Assembly (NCBI GenBank): GCA_018780435.1
Contig: JADMJS010000778.1
Span: 1 to 38,469 of the forward strand
Origin: Myxococcales bacterium
GTDB lineage: Bacteria; Myxococcota_A; UBA9042; GCA-2863065
DNA: 38,469 bases
Direction of reading: 5' to 3'
Below, in pieces: positions 27,392-34,046 of this stretch (within the stretch, counting starts at the first letter, position 1; each line of letters begins with the position of its first letter). The notes under the pieces were generated by a model, which was given only the letters and a program-made list of their open reading frames with translations, searched no databases and had not been told where the DNA came from. Both the position numbers and the translations under genes were made by a program.

Positions 27392-27947
27392 TCACAACGG
27401 CTCTATGGTGCCTTCCTCCTCAAGCAGGGCCTTGTCGAAGGTAGCGAGCGTGGCACAGCCAGCGTCTCGAGTGCGCTGGCGAATCAGACAGTCCGCGAAG
27501 CCGAGCGACGTTTCCGCCGCCCGCTCGATCGCACGCCGAAACTGGGAGTCATCCTCAAACCGCACCGCGGGGACGGCGAGCAGCTGGCTTCGGGCTCGGA
27601 AGAAATTAAGTGGGTCGATTTGCCTCGCGCCGCATCCCCGCCCGGCTCGTTCCAAGTCCTCGAAATACGGGGAGTATGTCTTCGGACTTGGCCCGAGCCG
27701 GGCGGGGCGCGGCGCGGTCAACTCTCCCGCTTAATCTCTTCCGAGCCCTTTGCAGGCTCAGGACGTCGACTTTTGATCGACGATAGGCGGATCTCAGAAC
27801 CCAGGTGAACTCGCATGCCACGATCTGTGACACGTAGAGCGTCTCGCGCCGCGCCAGTGCTGCGGCGACGAACCGTCGCGCGCGCTGGTGCTGTTCCCCG
27901 TCATCGACGACGAACCGCACGAGTACATTGGTATCGAGTGCGATCAC
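27392..27947 (-). pseudogene. vapC: VapC-type PIN-domain toxin, interrupted by a palindromic element
   Basis: The GTG start at 27947 overlaps the vapB stop (GTGA). The first 68 residues are a PIN domain (IALDTNVLVRFVVDDGEQ with the first Asp, then QIVACEFTWVLRSAYRR with the conserved Glu). At 27748 a 157-bp inverted-repeat element interrupts the gene. The N-terminal frame runs through the element to a stop at 27606, giving a 113-aa product. The rest of the toxin resumes after 27592 in another frame: LLAVPAVRFEDDSQF, the GFADCLI aspartate and ATFDKALL, ending at 27392. The active-site acids are therefore split between two frames, so the toxin, an RNase in this family, should be dead. Confidence 0.8.
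27592..27748. mobile_element. 157-bp palindromic MITE-like element inside vapC
   Basis: The ends GGGCTCGGAAGA and TCTTCCGAGCCC are complementary. The complementarity continues imperfectly along both arms (ATTAAG/CTTAAT, CCCCGCCCGGCTCG/CGAGCCGGGCGGGG, CCAAGTCC/GGACTTGG) to a small loop, ATAC-GGGGA-GTAT, at about 27665-27677. A near-complete hairpin of this size without coding capacity is typical of MITE or REP-like elements. A possible imperfect 5-bp target duplication (GCTCG/GCCCG) flanks a slightly shorter core. No second copy was seen in this window. Confidence 0.75.
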
Positions 27948-28210
27948 GAGTCCGTTTCCGAGGTCTGCTGAACCTTCTCCACGGCAGAGGCGGCGATCGC
28001 GTCGTCCATGTCCTGCAATGAGACAGGCGCTCCGTCCCATCGGATTACGCCGCACAGGCTCATCAAGTCGACGGGCTGTACTTCGACGACAGTCTCGCCG
28101 GCCTGGTTCACTCGGAACCTGAGCTGGCTACCGGCCGCCAAGCCGAGGCGAGTTCGAACAGGCTTCGGAACAGTGACTTGACCCTTGGAAGTGACGGTGG
28201 CGACGTGCAT
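27944..28210 (-). CDS. vapB: AbrB/SpoVT-type antitoxin (VapB)
   Basis: The 88-aa protein starts at ATG 28210 with GGAGG 7 nt upstream in a purine-rich run. The N-terminal swapped-hairpin AbrB motif is clear: ATVTSKGQVTVPKPVRTRLG, followed by GSQLRFRVNQAGETVVEV. The C-terminal 35 residues (VSLQDMDDAIAASAVEKV) are the usual toxin-binding helix. It would bind its own promoter and neutralise the PIN toxin. The overlap GTGA with vapC shows the classical operon order. The antitoxin is intact while the toxin gene is broken. Confidence 0.9.
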   Translation of the reverse strand: MHVATVTSKGQVTVPKPVRTRLGLAAGSQLRFRVNQAGETVVEVQPVDLMSLCGVIRWDGAPVSLQDMDDAIAASAVEKVQQTSETDS

Positions 28211-28246
28211 GGCCTAGCCTCCTCTCCTTACTCTAGCTACCTCCGG

Positions 28247-28444
28247 CTACCAGGGCAACGCCGCGCCGCATTGTCTCCTTACACCCAGGGTAGCTCCTTG
28301 CGACCAAGGGGAGGCAGAGGCTGTGCCGCACGGTGTGGGGACCGCGGTCACCCGGACGCGTTCGTGCTGTAGCGCCGGGCAGAAGATCAGCGGCTGGTTG
28401 TAGGTCGCGCCCACGACGCGGTTGCCGGGCGGGAGCTCGTAGTC
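28247..28444 (-). pseudogene. Unidentified gene-tail relic upstream of vapB
   Basis: Between the host gene stop (28476) and vapB lie 265 bp. A stop-to-stop frame there gives DYELPPGNRVVGATYNQPLI and FCPALQHERVRVTAVPTPCG, which looks like real protein sequence for about 45 codons. It lacks a start codon and follows a TAG at 28447-28445. The family is not recognised. The region also has to hold the vapBC promoter. Confidence 0.3.
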
Positions 28445-28469
28445 CTAGCCGAGGTCTTTCACGGGCTCG

Positions 28470-28896
28470 GAGTCGTCATTCTACGACGAACCCGAAGAGC
28501 CGTTCGCGGACGATGGCGCTCTTGTCGAAGATGATGACGTCGACGAGCTGATGCCCCACGCCATCGAGCTGAACGACCACGGCGTGCGTGTCGCCGAACA
28601 CGACCTGAGCGACCGGAGAGATGCCGTACCCAGCGGCTTCGCCAGACTGCTTCGGGAGCGCCTTCAAGGTCTCGGCGGCGGCGTCGAAGGGGAGGTCGAT
28701 CAAGCCAGCAGGCGAGCCCGCCGCGTCCATCGCGAGCAGGAGCACGCCCTGGCACCACGGCTCACCGGCCCGAGCGCCGGCCGCTTCGCCGACGCAGACC
28801 TCCGCGAAGGCGGGCAGGCCAGGAGCAATCGGCGGATGGAGCCGGATCTGCCCCGGCAGCGCCATGCGGCCGGCCGGCAGCTCGCCGTGCTCACGG
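28470..28896 (-). repeat. Direct repeat DR3, copy inside the intact host gene
   Basis: This covers codons 183-320 of the host gene, its stop and 6 bp more. It is the counterpart of 26882-27308 (98.6 percent identity, no gaps). Confidence 0.95.
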
Positions 28897-29438
28897 CGCG
28901 ACTGGCGTAGGAAGTCCTCGATCTGACGGGTGGTCTCGGGCTTAGGCGCCTCGACTGTGGTCTCAAGGAGCCGGGCCCCGTCGGGGACCGCCCCCGACAG
29001 GACGGCCAGGCTCACAGCGGGGAGCGCCGGCCCCACGAGCGCGAGCCGCACATCGACGGTGGACCCACCGATGACGTCCACCCGGCACGCCCCGAGCTTC
29101 CGAACCTCTGCGCCCTTGGGCCCAATCACGTGCACGTCGGCGCCCGCTTTCAGCGCCTTCGGCCGTAGCCCCTCGCACGCCTTCGCGAGGGTCGCGCTCG
29201 TCTTGGTTGCGTCAGTCTCCTCAGAGAGTGCACGAGCGACCTTCGTCAGACCCGAGAGCCAGCCAAAGGCCGCCCGGTGGCCGGGCCGCTCGATCGAGGC
29301 GCTGGGGCTCGCGAACACGATCGACGACGTGCCGGCGTCCGTGCGCACGAGTGCCCACACCGGTGAGGGTGGTGGCGTCGCGCCGTGGGCTGAGTGCGTG
29401 ACAAGGATGCAGAAGATGGCGAGAGCTGGGAATTTCAT
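28476..29438 (-). CDS. Exported protein of unknown function, 320 aa (host gene of the VapBC cassette)
   Basis: Signal peptide: MKFPALAIFCILVTHSAHG, with cleavage near Ala20. The mature protein has a domain with VWALVRTDAGTSSIVFAS and a Lys/Ala-rich helical part. A beta-rich middle follows (VHVIGPKGAEVRKLGACRV, VDVRLALVGPALPAVSLAVL), then a C-terminal half with two Cys (EVCVGE...EPWCQGVLLLAMD) and a beta-rich end. I know no family. It is probably periplasmic. Before insertion of the cassette, its stop would have been about 90 bp upstream of the lectin gene on the same strand, suggesting they once formed a transcription unit. Confidence 0.8.
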   Translation of the reverse strand: MKFPALAIFCILVTHSAHGATPPPSPVWALVRTDAGTSSIVFASPSASIERPGHRAAFGWLSGLTKVARALSEETDATKTSATLAKACEGLRPKALKAGADVHVIGPKGAEVRKLGACRVDVIGGSTVDVRLALVGPALPAVSLAVLSGAVPDGARLLETTVEAPKPETTRQIEDFLRQSRREHGELPAGRMALPGQIRLHPPIAPGLPAFAEVCVGEAAGARAGEPWCQGVLLLAMDAAGSPAGLIDLPFDAAAETLKALPKQSGEAAGYGISPVAQVVFGDTHAVVVQLDGVGHQLVDVIIFDKSAIVRERLFGFVVE

Positions 29439-29513
29439 GGCTGGGGAGTCTAGCTGATGAGTTCCGGGTCAGCGAGCCGTCGTCGAGCTGACACTGTCCG
29501 ACATCGGCCGTTC

Positions 29514-29828
29514 TCAATCGATGATCTTCTGAGCGAAGGCAGTCCACGAGCTTGCGACTACGACCGCGTCCTCTTCGCGCATCGGGATGAATGGGACCAT
29601 CACGACTTGGCCGGACGGATCGAAGGCGAGCAGCTCGCCGCCACCATTCGTGCCGAAAGGCGACAAGTTCGGCAGGGCTTCTGCGATTCGATACGCCCGA
29701 TTCAGTCCATCAACCTTGTCGACTGCCCAATGCTCGAAGTACCGGGGCGCGACGGCCAGTGCCCCGCTCATGGCCCCAGGGCCAGCCAAGTCGTCAGCAT
29801 ATGCTGGAGGAGAGGCAGCAAGCCTCAT
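29514..29828 (-). CDS. SUKH (SMI1/KNR4)-type immunity protein, N-terminally short
   Basis: The 104-aa frame from ATG 29828 contains the second half of a SUKH domain: the strand/helix HWAVDKVDGLNRAYRI, then LSPFGTNGGGELLAFD, VVMVPFIPM and a terminal SSWTAFAQKIID helix. SUKH proteins usually begin with a helix plus an 'NGGEG' segment that is missing here. Upstream in frame a TAG occurs after about 14 codons without homologous sequence. It is therefore probably a truncated immunity gene. SUKH proteins typically neutralise polymorphic toxins delivered between cells; no toxin is present nearby. Confidence 0.6.
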   Translation of the reverse strand: MRLAASPPAYADDLAGPGAMSGALAVAPRYFEHWAVDKVDGLNRAYRIAEALPNLSPFGTNGGGELLAFDPSGQVVMVPFIPMREEDAVVVASSWTAFAQKIID

Positions 29829-29962
29829 CACGCGGTCAGCTCCATGCGGGCTCCTTGGCTGCAGTCGACCCTACGCCCTTACAAGACTCCAGCGTACTCT
29901 GACACGACGCCGGCTGGAGTGTACTCACTGGCCCTAGTGTCAATCAAGTCGTCTACACAGGT

Positions 29963-30180
29963 TATATTAATGGAAACTGATGAACACGCGCAATGACACG
30001 ACGCTGGCCCGCTCCGTCATCCTTGACCATGATCGCGACGACTGCGGGGCCTTGGGGGGTGAGCCGCCAGAGCACCCGCACGGGGTGACGTCCATCCTGG
30101 TGGCGCAGTTCCCACAGCGCGCCGTCGTGATCGCGCGTCGACGCCAGCGTCTGAGGAGATACCGTACAATGACTCGTGTG
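29963..30180 (-). pseudogene. RelE/HigB-type toxin relic
   Basis: A stop-to-stop frame of 72 codons without a usable start contains DHDGALWELRHQDGRHPVRV, followed by LWRLTPQGPAVVAIMVKDD and a short tail. The 'GLWELR...RVlyr...vvll..fvKk' pattern is the core and end of RelE/HigB-family mRNA-interferase toxins. The N-terminal third and any antitoxin gene are absent. The surroundings (about 29930-29990) are more AT-rich than average. It is the leftover of a toxin-antitoxin locus. The 211 bp between it and the next gene start (30392) show no other gene. Confidence 0.5.
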
Positions 30181-30391
30181 TCATCCGATCGCGTCGAAAA
30201 TCGGTCTTTGGATGGTCACCCACGCTCGCGGCGGGCTAGGTCCAGAGCGACAGCGCCTCCACGGGCGGGGGTAGACGGGACCGGTAACGTATGACTCCTA
30301 ACCCGTCAACTTGCGCTGTCCGAATCATGAGTTACCGTACGGCGGAATCGACAACCCGACCGGCCCGGTCATGACCCCTTCGGAGCACCTC

Positions 30392-30829
30392 ATGCGCAAC
30401 TTGCTCATTCTCACCATCCTTGCGTCGTCTCTCGTACTTGGCTGCGGCAAGAAGGACGCACCGGCCGCGGGCGGCGGCGGGGCGGCGGCGGCGGCAGCCG
30501 ACGGACCGAACCCTTGGAAGGTGCAGAAGGAGACCGTCGAGGCGTTCCTCGTCCATGTCGAGAAGGTGGGCGGCGCCGATAAGGACGCCTTCGTCGCGGC
30601 CGCTCAGAAGTTCGTCGATGAGAAAAAGGAGGCCCACAAGACCAACTGCAAGCTCATCGAAGAGTACCGCCAGGACCTCAAGAAGGGCGCCATGGCCGAG
30701 GGCAACGAGATGGATTACACCGCGATCATGGAGCGCCTCAACAAGGCCGGTGGTGGCGACCTGAAGCTCTTCAGCAAGGTGGGTCCGATCTTCCAGACCA
30801 TCTACTCCTGCGATCAGGCCGCGAAATAG
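30392..30829 (+). CDS. Small lipoprotein with helical body, 145 aa
   Basis: The start ATG 30392 is chosen because GGAG lies 7 nt upstream and it directly begins the signal MRNLLILTILASSLVLGC (lipobox VLGC). A Gly/Ala-rich linker (residues about 25-40) is followed by a charged, mostly helical domain (VQKETVEAFLVHVEKVGG, FVAAAQKFVDEKKEAH) with two Cys. Family unknown; probably anchored in the outer membrane. It lies 15 bp upstream of hepT on the same strand, but in content it seems unrelated to it. Confidence 0.75.
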   Translation: MRNLLILTILASSLVLGCGKKDAPAAGGGGAAAAAADGPNPWKVQKETVEAFLVHVEKVGGADKDAFVAAAQKFVDEKKEAHKTNCKLIEEYRQDLKKGAMAEGNEMDYTAIMERLNKAGGGDLKLFSKVGPIFQTIYSCDQAAK

Positions 30830-30844
30830 TGGTATCGTCACGGC

Positions 30845-31243
30845 GTGGACACGGACGCCGCCCAGGTTGACGTGACCGCCTTTCGCACGGCGTTCGCGCG
30901 CTTTCGAGCCGCGCTGCCCCTCCTCACCGATGACCTCCGGCTCGACGGTGCCATTCAACGCTTCGAGTACGTCCTCGAACTCAGTTGGGAGACGGTGAAG
31001 CGCGTCCTCAGCTTGCGCGGCCTGGACGTCGCGAGCCCCAAGGAGACCTTTCGTCTCGCGGCGAGAGAGTCGCTGATCGCCGATCCGTCGCCGTGGTTCC
31101 GATTCGTGGAGCTTCGAAACCAAGCTTCCCACACGTACCGCGAAGCCGTCGCTGCGGAGATCGCCGAGGCCTTCCTCGACTTCGAGCGGGAGGTCGCGCA
31201 GCTCCTCGTCGTTCTCGAGCGCTGTGACGAATGCGCTGGCTGA
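30845..31243 (+). CDS. hepT: HepT-type HEPN toxin of a HepT/MntA module
   Basis: The 132-aa protein starts at GTG 30845. It resembles the HI0074/HEPN nucleotidyltransferase-substrate-binding family: IQRFEYVLELSWETVKRVL near 38-55, SPKETFRLAARESLI, and the key motif RNQASHTY at 91-98. That fits R-x4-H-x-Y exactly (Arg91, His96, Tyr98). In characterised HepT toxins, Arg and His are the RNase catalytic residues. The Tyr is AMPylated by the MntA antitoxin, which silences the enzyme. The partner gene begins 15 nt after this stop. All catalytic residues are present. Confidence 0.85.
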   Translation: MDTDAAQVDVTAFRTAFARFRAALPLLTDDLRLDGAIQRFEYVLELSWETVKRVLSLRGLDVASPKETFRLAARESLIADPSPWFRFVELRNQASHTYREAVAAEIAEAFLDFEREVAQLLVVLERCDECAG

Positions 31244-31258
31244 ACGCCACGACGGTCC

Positions 31259-31546
31259 ATGAGTGGCTGGAGGTCGGCCGCTTACTGGGCCACTACGATG
31301 GCCGTCGCGTTCGGGTCACGGGCCACTGGTCGCGCTAAGCGCTTCGCCGACCTCGATCTCTGCATCGTGACGCCGATCACGTTGACTGAGCTGGCCTCCT
31401 TGCGCGACGCCTTCGACGCGTCGGACTTGCCGTTCGTCGTGGACCTTTGCCGCTGGGACGATCTGATTTCGTCGTTTCGTGAGGCCGTCCGTCGCGACGG
31501 CGTTCGGCCGAGGGTGGACGTGGCGGCTACGGCCCTGGGATCGTGA
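31259..31546 (+). CDS. mntA: MntA-type minimal nucleotidyltransferase antitoxin
   Basis: The 95-aa frame from ATG 31259 has the minimal-nucleotidyltransferase motif GS-x10-DxD (Gly19-Ser20, Asp31, Asp33: FGSRATGRAKRFADLDLCIV) and a C-terminal part (LPFVVDLCRWDDL) with the third acidic residue. It should transfer AMP to HepT. The N-terminus before AVAFGS is shorter and less family-like than usual. A neighbouring frame from ATG 31231 gives a more plausible helix (TTVHEWLEVGRLLGHYDG) that ends in a stop just after the motif start. A small frameshift near 31300 is therefore possible. The gene overlaps the next, convergent gene by 20 bp. Confidence 0.75.
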   Translation: MSGWRSAAYWATTMAVAFGSRATGRAKRFADLDLCIVTPITLTELASLRDAFDASDLPFVVDLCRWDDLISSFREAVRRDGVRPRVDVAATALGS

Positions 31547-32606
31547 AGCCCATCGTGATCCGGACGTCGTTGCCGTCCCGGCGCACAGTCTGCTTCACGA
31601 GGCCGCCCGTCATGGCTCTTGATGCTTCGTTCGACCGGATGAGGCGCTCCTCCATGGCCTTGGCGTCGGCCTCCGAACGCATTCGATAGAGGCCGCGGCC
31701 GTCGAGCTTGCGTCCGTCGATCTCGAAGTCGAACACGCCCTCCATGCTGGGCCACGCCGATTCGGCGGGCAGGCCCAGCTTGGGCATCACAAGCCCTTGG
31801 AGTGTCGTGAAGAGGCGGATCCCTTCGCCGTCGCCCTCCCACTGGGCCACACCCACGCCGAGCGCGCCTGCGCTCGTCTCGCCCGTCACGAGGTCGGCCA
31901 GCGCGTCGTCGTCACCGAGGCGGGAGGTGCCGGCGAGCCAGGCGTCGAGGAGCCTTCGGGTGCCGGCGATGAGGGTGCGGTCGTCGCGGACGGCGAATAC
32001 GAGGTCCGGCAGGACGGGGAGCGCGGCTAGCATCACGTCTTGATCGTCGCCCTCGGCGACGTAGGAGAGCGCCGGAATCGCCTCGGCCAGTGGCACGTCG
32101 AAACGCAGCAGCGTGGCCGGCTCGCCCCCGAGCGTCGTGGCTTCGGAGTCCGGGATCTCCGCGAGCGCCGCTCTCAGCTTCGGCACGTCGTAGCGACCGC
32201 GCAGGATTGCGATGAGGCCAATCTCACCGCCGGCGACGTCGAGGCCCATGGCGAGGACTAGGAGCTCACGCGGATCGAGACCGAAGCGGGTGCGCGCTTG
32301 TTCGATGCCCGCTTGCCCCTCGGTCGTCCCGAGTGGCGCCGCCAGGAGCTCCGCGCTCAGTAGACGCTGCATGTCGATGGACGCGGCCATCATCAGGCCC
32401 TTGGGGAGCCCGAGGAGCGTGTCGCGCGCCACCCGGCTCGGGCGAAGCCACACGAAGAGGCCGGCCGCGACCAGAACGACCAGCACGGCGACCAAGGCGA
32501 GCTTTCGTCGACGCCGCTGGAGCCAATCGTCGGGGCGTAGGGAGGGTGCGCGGGGCGGAGTGAGGTCGGCGCCTTCGAGCGGCTCGTGTGCGTCGTCGGT
32601 CATCAT
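31527..32606 (-). CDS. Single-pass membrane protein of unknown function, 359 aa
   Basis: It starts at one of two adjacent ATGs (32606 or 32603), 3 nt after the stop of the HAD gene, so it is the last gene of the operon. The first 34 residues are cytoplasmic and end in RRRRK. One membrane helix follows (LALVAVLVVLVAAGLFVWL, 36-54), then a large periplasmic domain with segments such as GLPKGLMMAASIDMQRLL and DLVFAVRDDRTLIAGTRRLL. That layout resembles the DUF3352-like, lipoprotein-like substrate-free folds, but I cannot name the family with confidence. Confidence 0.75.
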   Translation of the reverse strand: MMTDDAHEPLEGADLTPPRAPSLRPDDWLQRRRRKLALVAVLVVLVAAGLFVWLRPSRVARDTLLGLPKGLMMAASIDMQRLLSAELLAAPLGTTEGQAGIEQARTRFGLDPRELLVLAMGLDVAGGEIGLIAILRGRYDVPKLRAALAEIPDSEATTLGGEPATLLRFDVPLAEAIPALSYVAEGDDQDVMLAALPVLPDLVFAVRDDRTLIAGTRRLLDAWLAGTSRLGDDDALADLVTGETSAGALGVGVAQWEGDGEGIRLFTTLQGLVMPKLGLPAESAWPSMEGVFDFEIDGRKLDGRGLYRMRSEADAKAMEERLIRSNEASRAMTGGLVKQTVRRDGNDVRITMGFTIPGP

Positions 32607-32609
32607 GGC

Positions 32610-33332
32610 CTAGTCGATGAGTGCGGCGGCAGCGGCAAAGGAGCCCACGACTCGCGAGCGGGAGAGCCCGGTGGCGACGAACATAGGCACGAGGAAGTCC
32701 TCGGTCGCGATGGCGAGACATCGCGCGCCGGCCGCCGCGGCGACGCGCACGTCCTGAATGCCGTCGCCGACCATGATGGTCTCCTCCGGCGAGGCACCGG
32801 CGAGCAACATCAAGTGGCGGAGGCCGGTTGGATCCGGCTTGGGCGGCATCGGAGCCGCGACGCCGGGCACGCGAGCGCCAGGGCCGATCGTCATGAAGAC
32901 GAAGGGCGAAAGCCCCATGGCATCAACGACTTCGAGCGCGGCGACGTGCGGCTTGTTGGTCAGGACCGCCTGCGCGACACCCAACTTGTGCAGGCGCTCC
33001 AGCGTCTCCATGACGCCGTCCACCACGCCGATGCCGGACGAGGTGTCGGCCGAATAGATGTCCATGAAGGTCGAAAAGACCTCCGGCAGCGGGTGCGTCG
33101 CACGGGAGAGCACGCCGAAGGACGGCGGCGGTGCGCCGAGGAGCCCGAAGAGCGACTTCTCGACGAGCGTTTGGGCCCCGTCGCCAATGCAAGGGCGGAC
33201 CTCGTCGACGGTTAGCGGCGAGAGGCCGTAGTGGCGACGGGTCGTGTTGACGACGGCAGCGATATGGCCGGCGGAGTCGACCAGCGTCCCGTCGAGGTCA
33301 TAGACGACGAGGCGGGTCTTCGTGGGCGTCAC
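32610..33332 (-). CDS. HAD-superfamily phosphatase (phosphoglycolate phosphatase-like)
   Basis: The 240-aa protein starts at GTG 33332, overlapping the upstream stop (GTGA). HAD motif I is VVYDLDGTLVDS (Asp12 nucleophile, Asp14), motif II is AVLTNKP near 120-127, the motif III lysine lies in PPKPDPTGLRHLML and motif IV is IMVGDGIQDVRVA. A helical cap lies between motifs I and II, as in the Gph/PGMB subgroup. It is probably a cytoplasmic phosphatase for 2-phosphoglycolate or a related small phosphate ester. The substrate is not determinable. It sits between envelope genes in a tightly packed operon. Confidence 0.85.
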   Translation of the reverse strand: MTPTKTRLVVYDLDGTLVDSAGHIAAVVNTTRRHYGLSPLTVDEVRPCIGDGAQTLVEKSLFGLLGAPPPSFGVLSRATHPLPEVFSTFMDIYSADTSSGIGVVDGVMETLERLHKLGVAQAVLTNKPHVAALEVVDAMGLSPFVFMTIGPGARVPGVAAPMPPKPDPTGLRHLMLLAGASPEETIMVGDGIQDVRVAAAAGARCLAIATEDFLVPMFVATGLSRSRVVGSFAAAAALID

Positions 33333-34021
33333 GGGGTGGTCCCGGGGCGCGTCGGTGCTGGGGCGGTCATCGGGGCCCCCACGGGTGCGGGCCCGGATTG
33401 CTTCAGCCGCAGCACTCGCCCTTGCCGCCGCAGCGACTCCTGCGTGAACCAGCCGCCCGTCAGCGCGTCGAGGTGGGCCCCGAGCTCTTCGACGCGGAGC
33501 TCCTCGAGGGCGCGGGCGTTCGGATCGGTTGCGGTCGCGAGCGCCAAGATCGCGCGACGCCGTTCGAAGTAGACGCGCGTGACCTCACGGAGGCGCGCTT
33601 CCTGAAGCGTGACCAGCCCGGCCGCGTCGAGCTCCTCGGCGTTGAAGACCAGCTCGGGGAAGTTCCACGTGACCTCACCTCGAACTTCCCAGCTGTCGCC
33701 GCCGGACGCCTTCAGGATCCACGGGCTGTTCTGGTCGTACTCCTGATTGATGGTGTCTTCGTCGAGTGTCGACCGCATGAAGCCGCCGCTGACCTCGAGC
33801 TCCGGCGCGAGCGCCTTCAGCGACGCTCGGGAACGCGCCGAGTCGATGGTGCTCGTCTCGAGTCGCGCGGCACGGAGGGAGGCGGCTTGGCACTCCCGCA
33901 CGTCGGGCTCAAGGCGTGGATCAGGCGTTTGTGCCGCTGCACTGCCGAGGAAGGCGACCACGGCGAGGGCGCCCGTCAGGACGTTGCGGACGGTGCCCGA
34001 AGGCAAGGTGGGGCGTTTCAT
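33329..34021 (-). CDS. Exported protein, 230 aa, related to the C-terminus of the preceding gene
   Basis: The start ATG 34021 opens a signal peptide (RNVLTGALAVVAFLGSAAAQ). The mature protein has two long helical stretches (ASLRAARLETSTIDSARSRA, LREVTRVYFERRRAILALA) around a beta-rich segment (WEVRGEVTWNFPELVFNAEE). It ends with LRVEELGAHLDALTGGWFTQ, close to SLRLEEVTALLDLLTGGLYS at the end of the neighbouring 431-aa protein. The pattern is faintly TolC/outer-membrane-efflux-like. The two genes probably arose from a common domain and act together in the envelope. Confidence 0.7.
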   Translation of the reverse strand: MKRPTLPSGTVRNVLTGALAVVAFLGSAAAQTPDPRLEPDVRECQAASLRAARLETSTIDSARSRASLKALAPELEVSGGFMRSTLDEDTINQEYDQNSPWILKASGGDSWEVRGEVTWNFPELVFNAEELDAAGLVTLQEARLREVTRVYFERRRAILALATATDPNARALEELRVEELGAHLDALTGGWFTQESLRRQGRVLRLKQSGPAPVGAPMTAPAPTRPGTTP

Positions 34022-34046
34022 CGCCTGAATCCTGACCGGGTTTGAT

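Larger units (their letters stand above)
27309..28469 (-). mobile_element. VapBC cassette bracketed by host-gene tails
   Basis: This 1.16-kb insert lies between the two DR3 copies and carries vapB, a disrupted vapC and one unidentified gene-tail relic, on the same strand as the host gene. The layout (intact gene, cassette, duplicated tail) is the same as for the RloAB cassette. No recombinase is present. Recombination between the repeats would delete 1588 bp and rejoin the host gene to its original downstream neighbour, the lectin gene. Confidence 0.5.

Noticed and set aside
28211..28475. Search for a second copy of the palindromic element upstream of vapB
   Set aside because: Short GC-rich inverted segments occur, but none matches the ends or arms of the 27592-27748 element.
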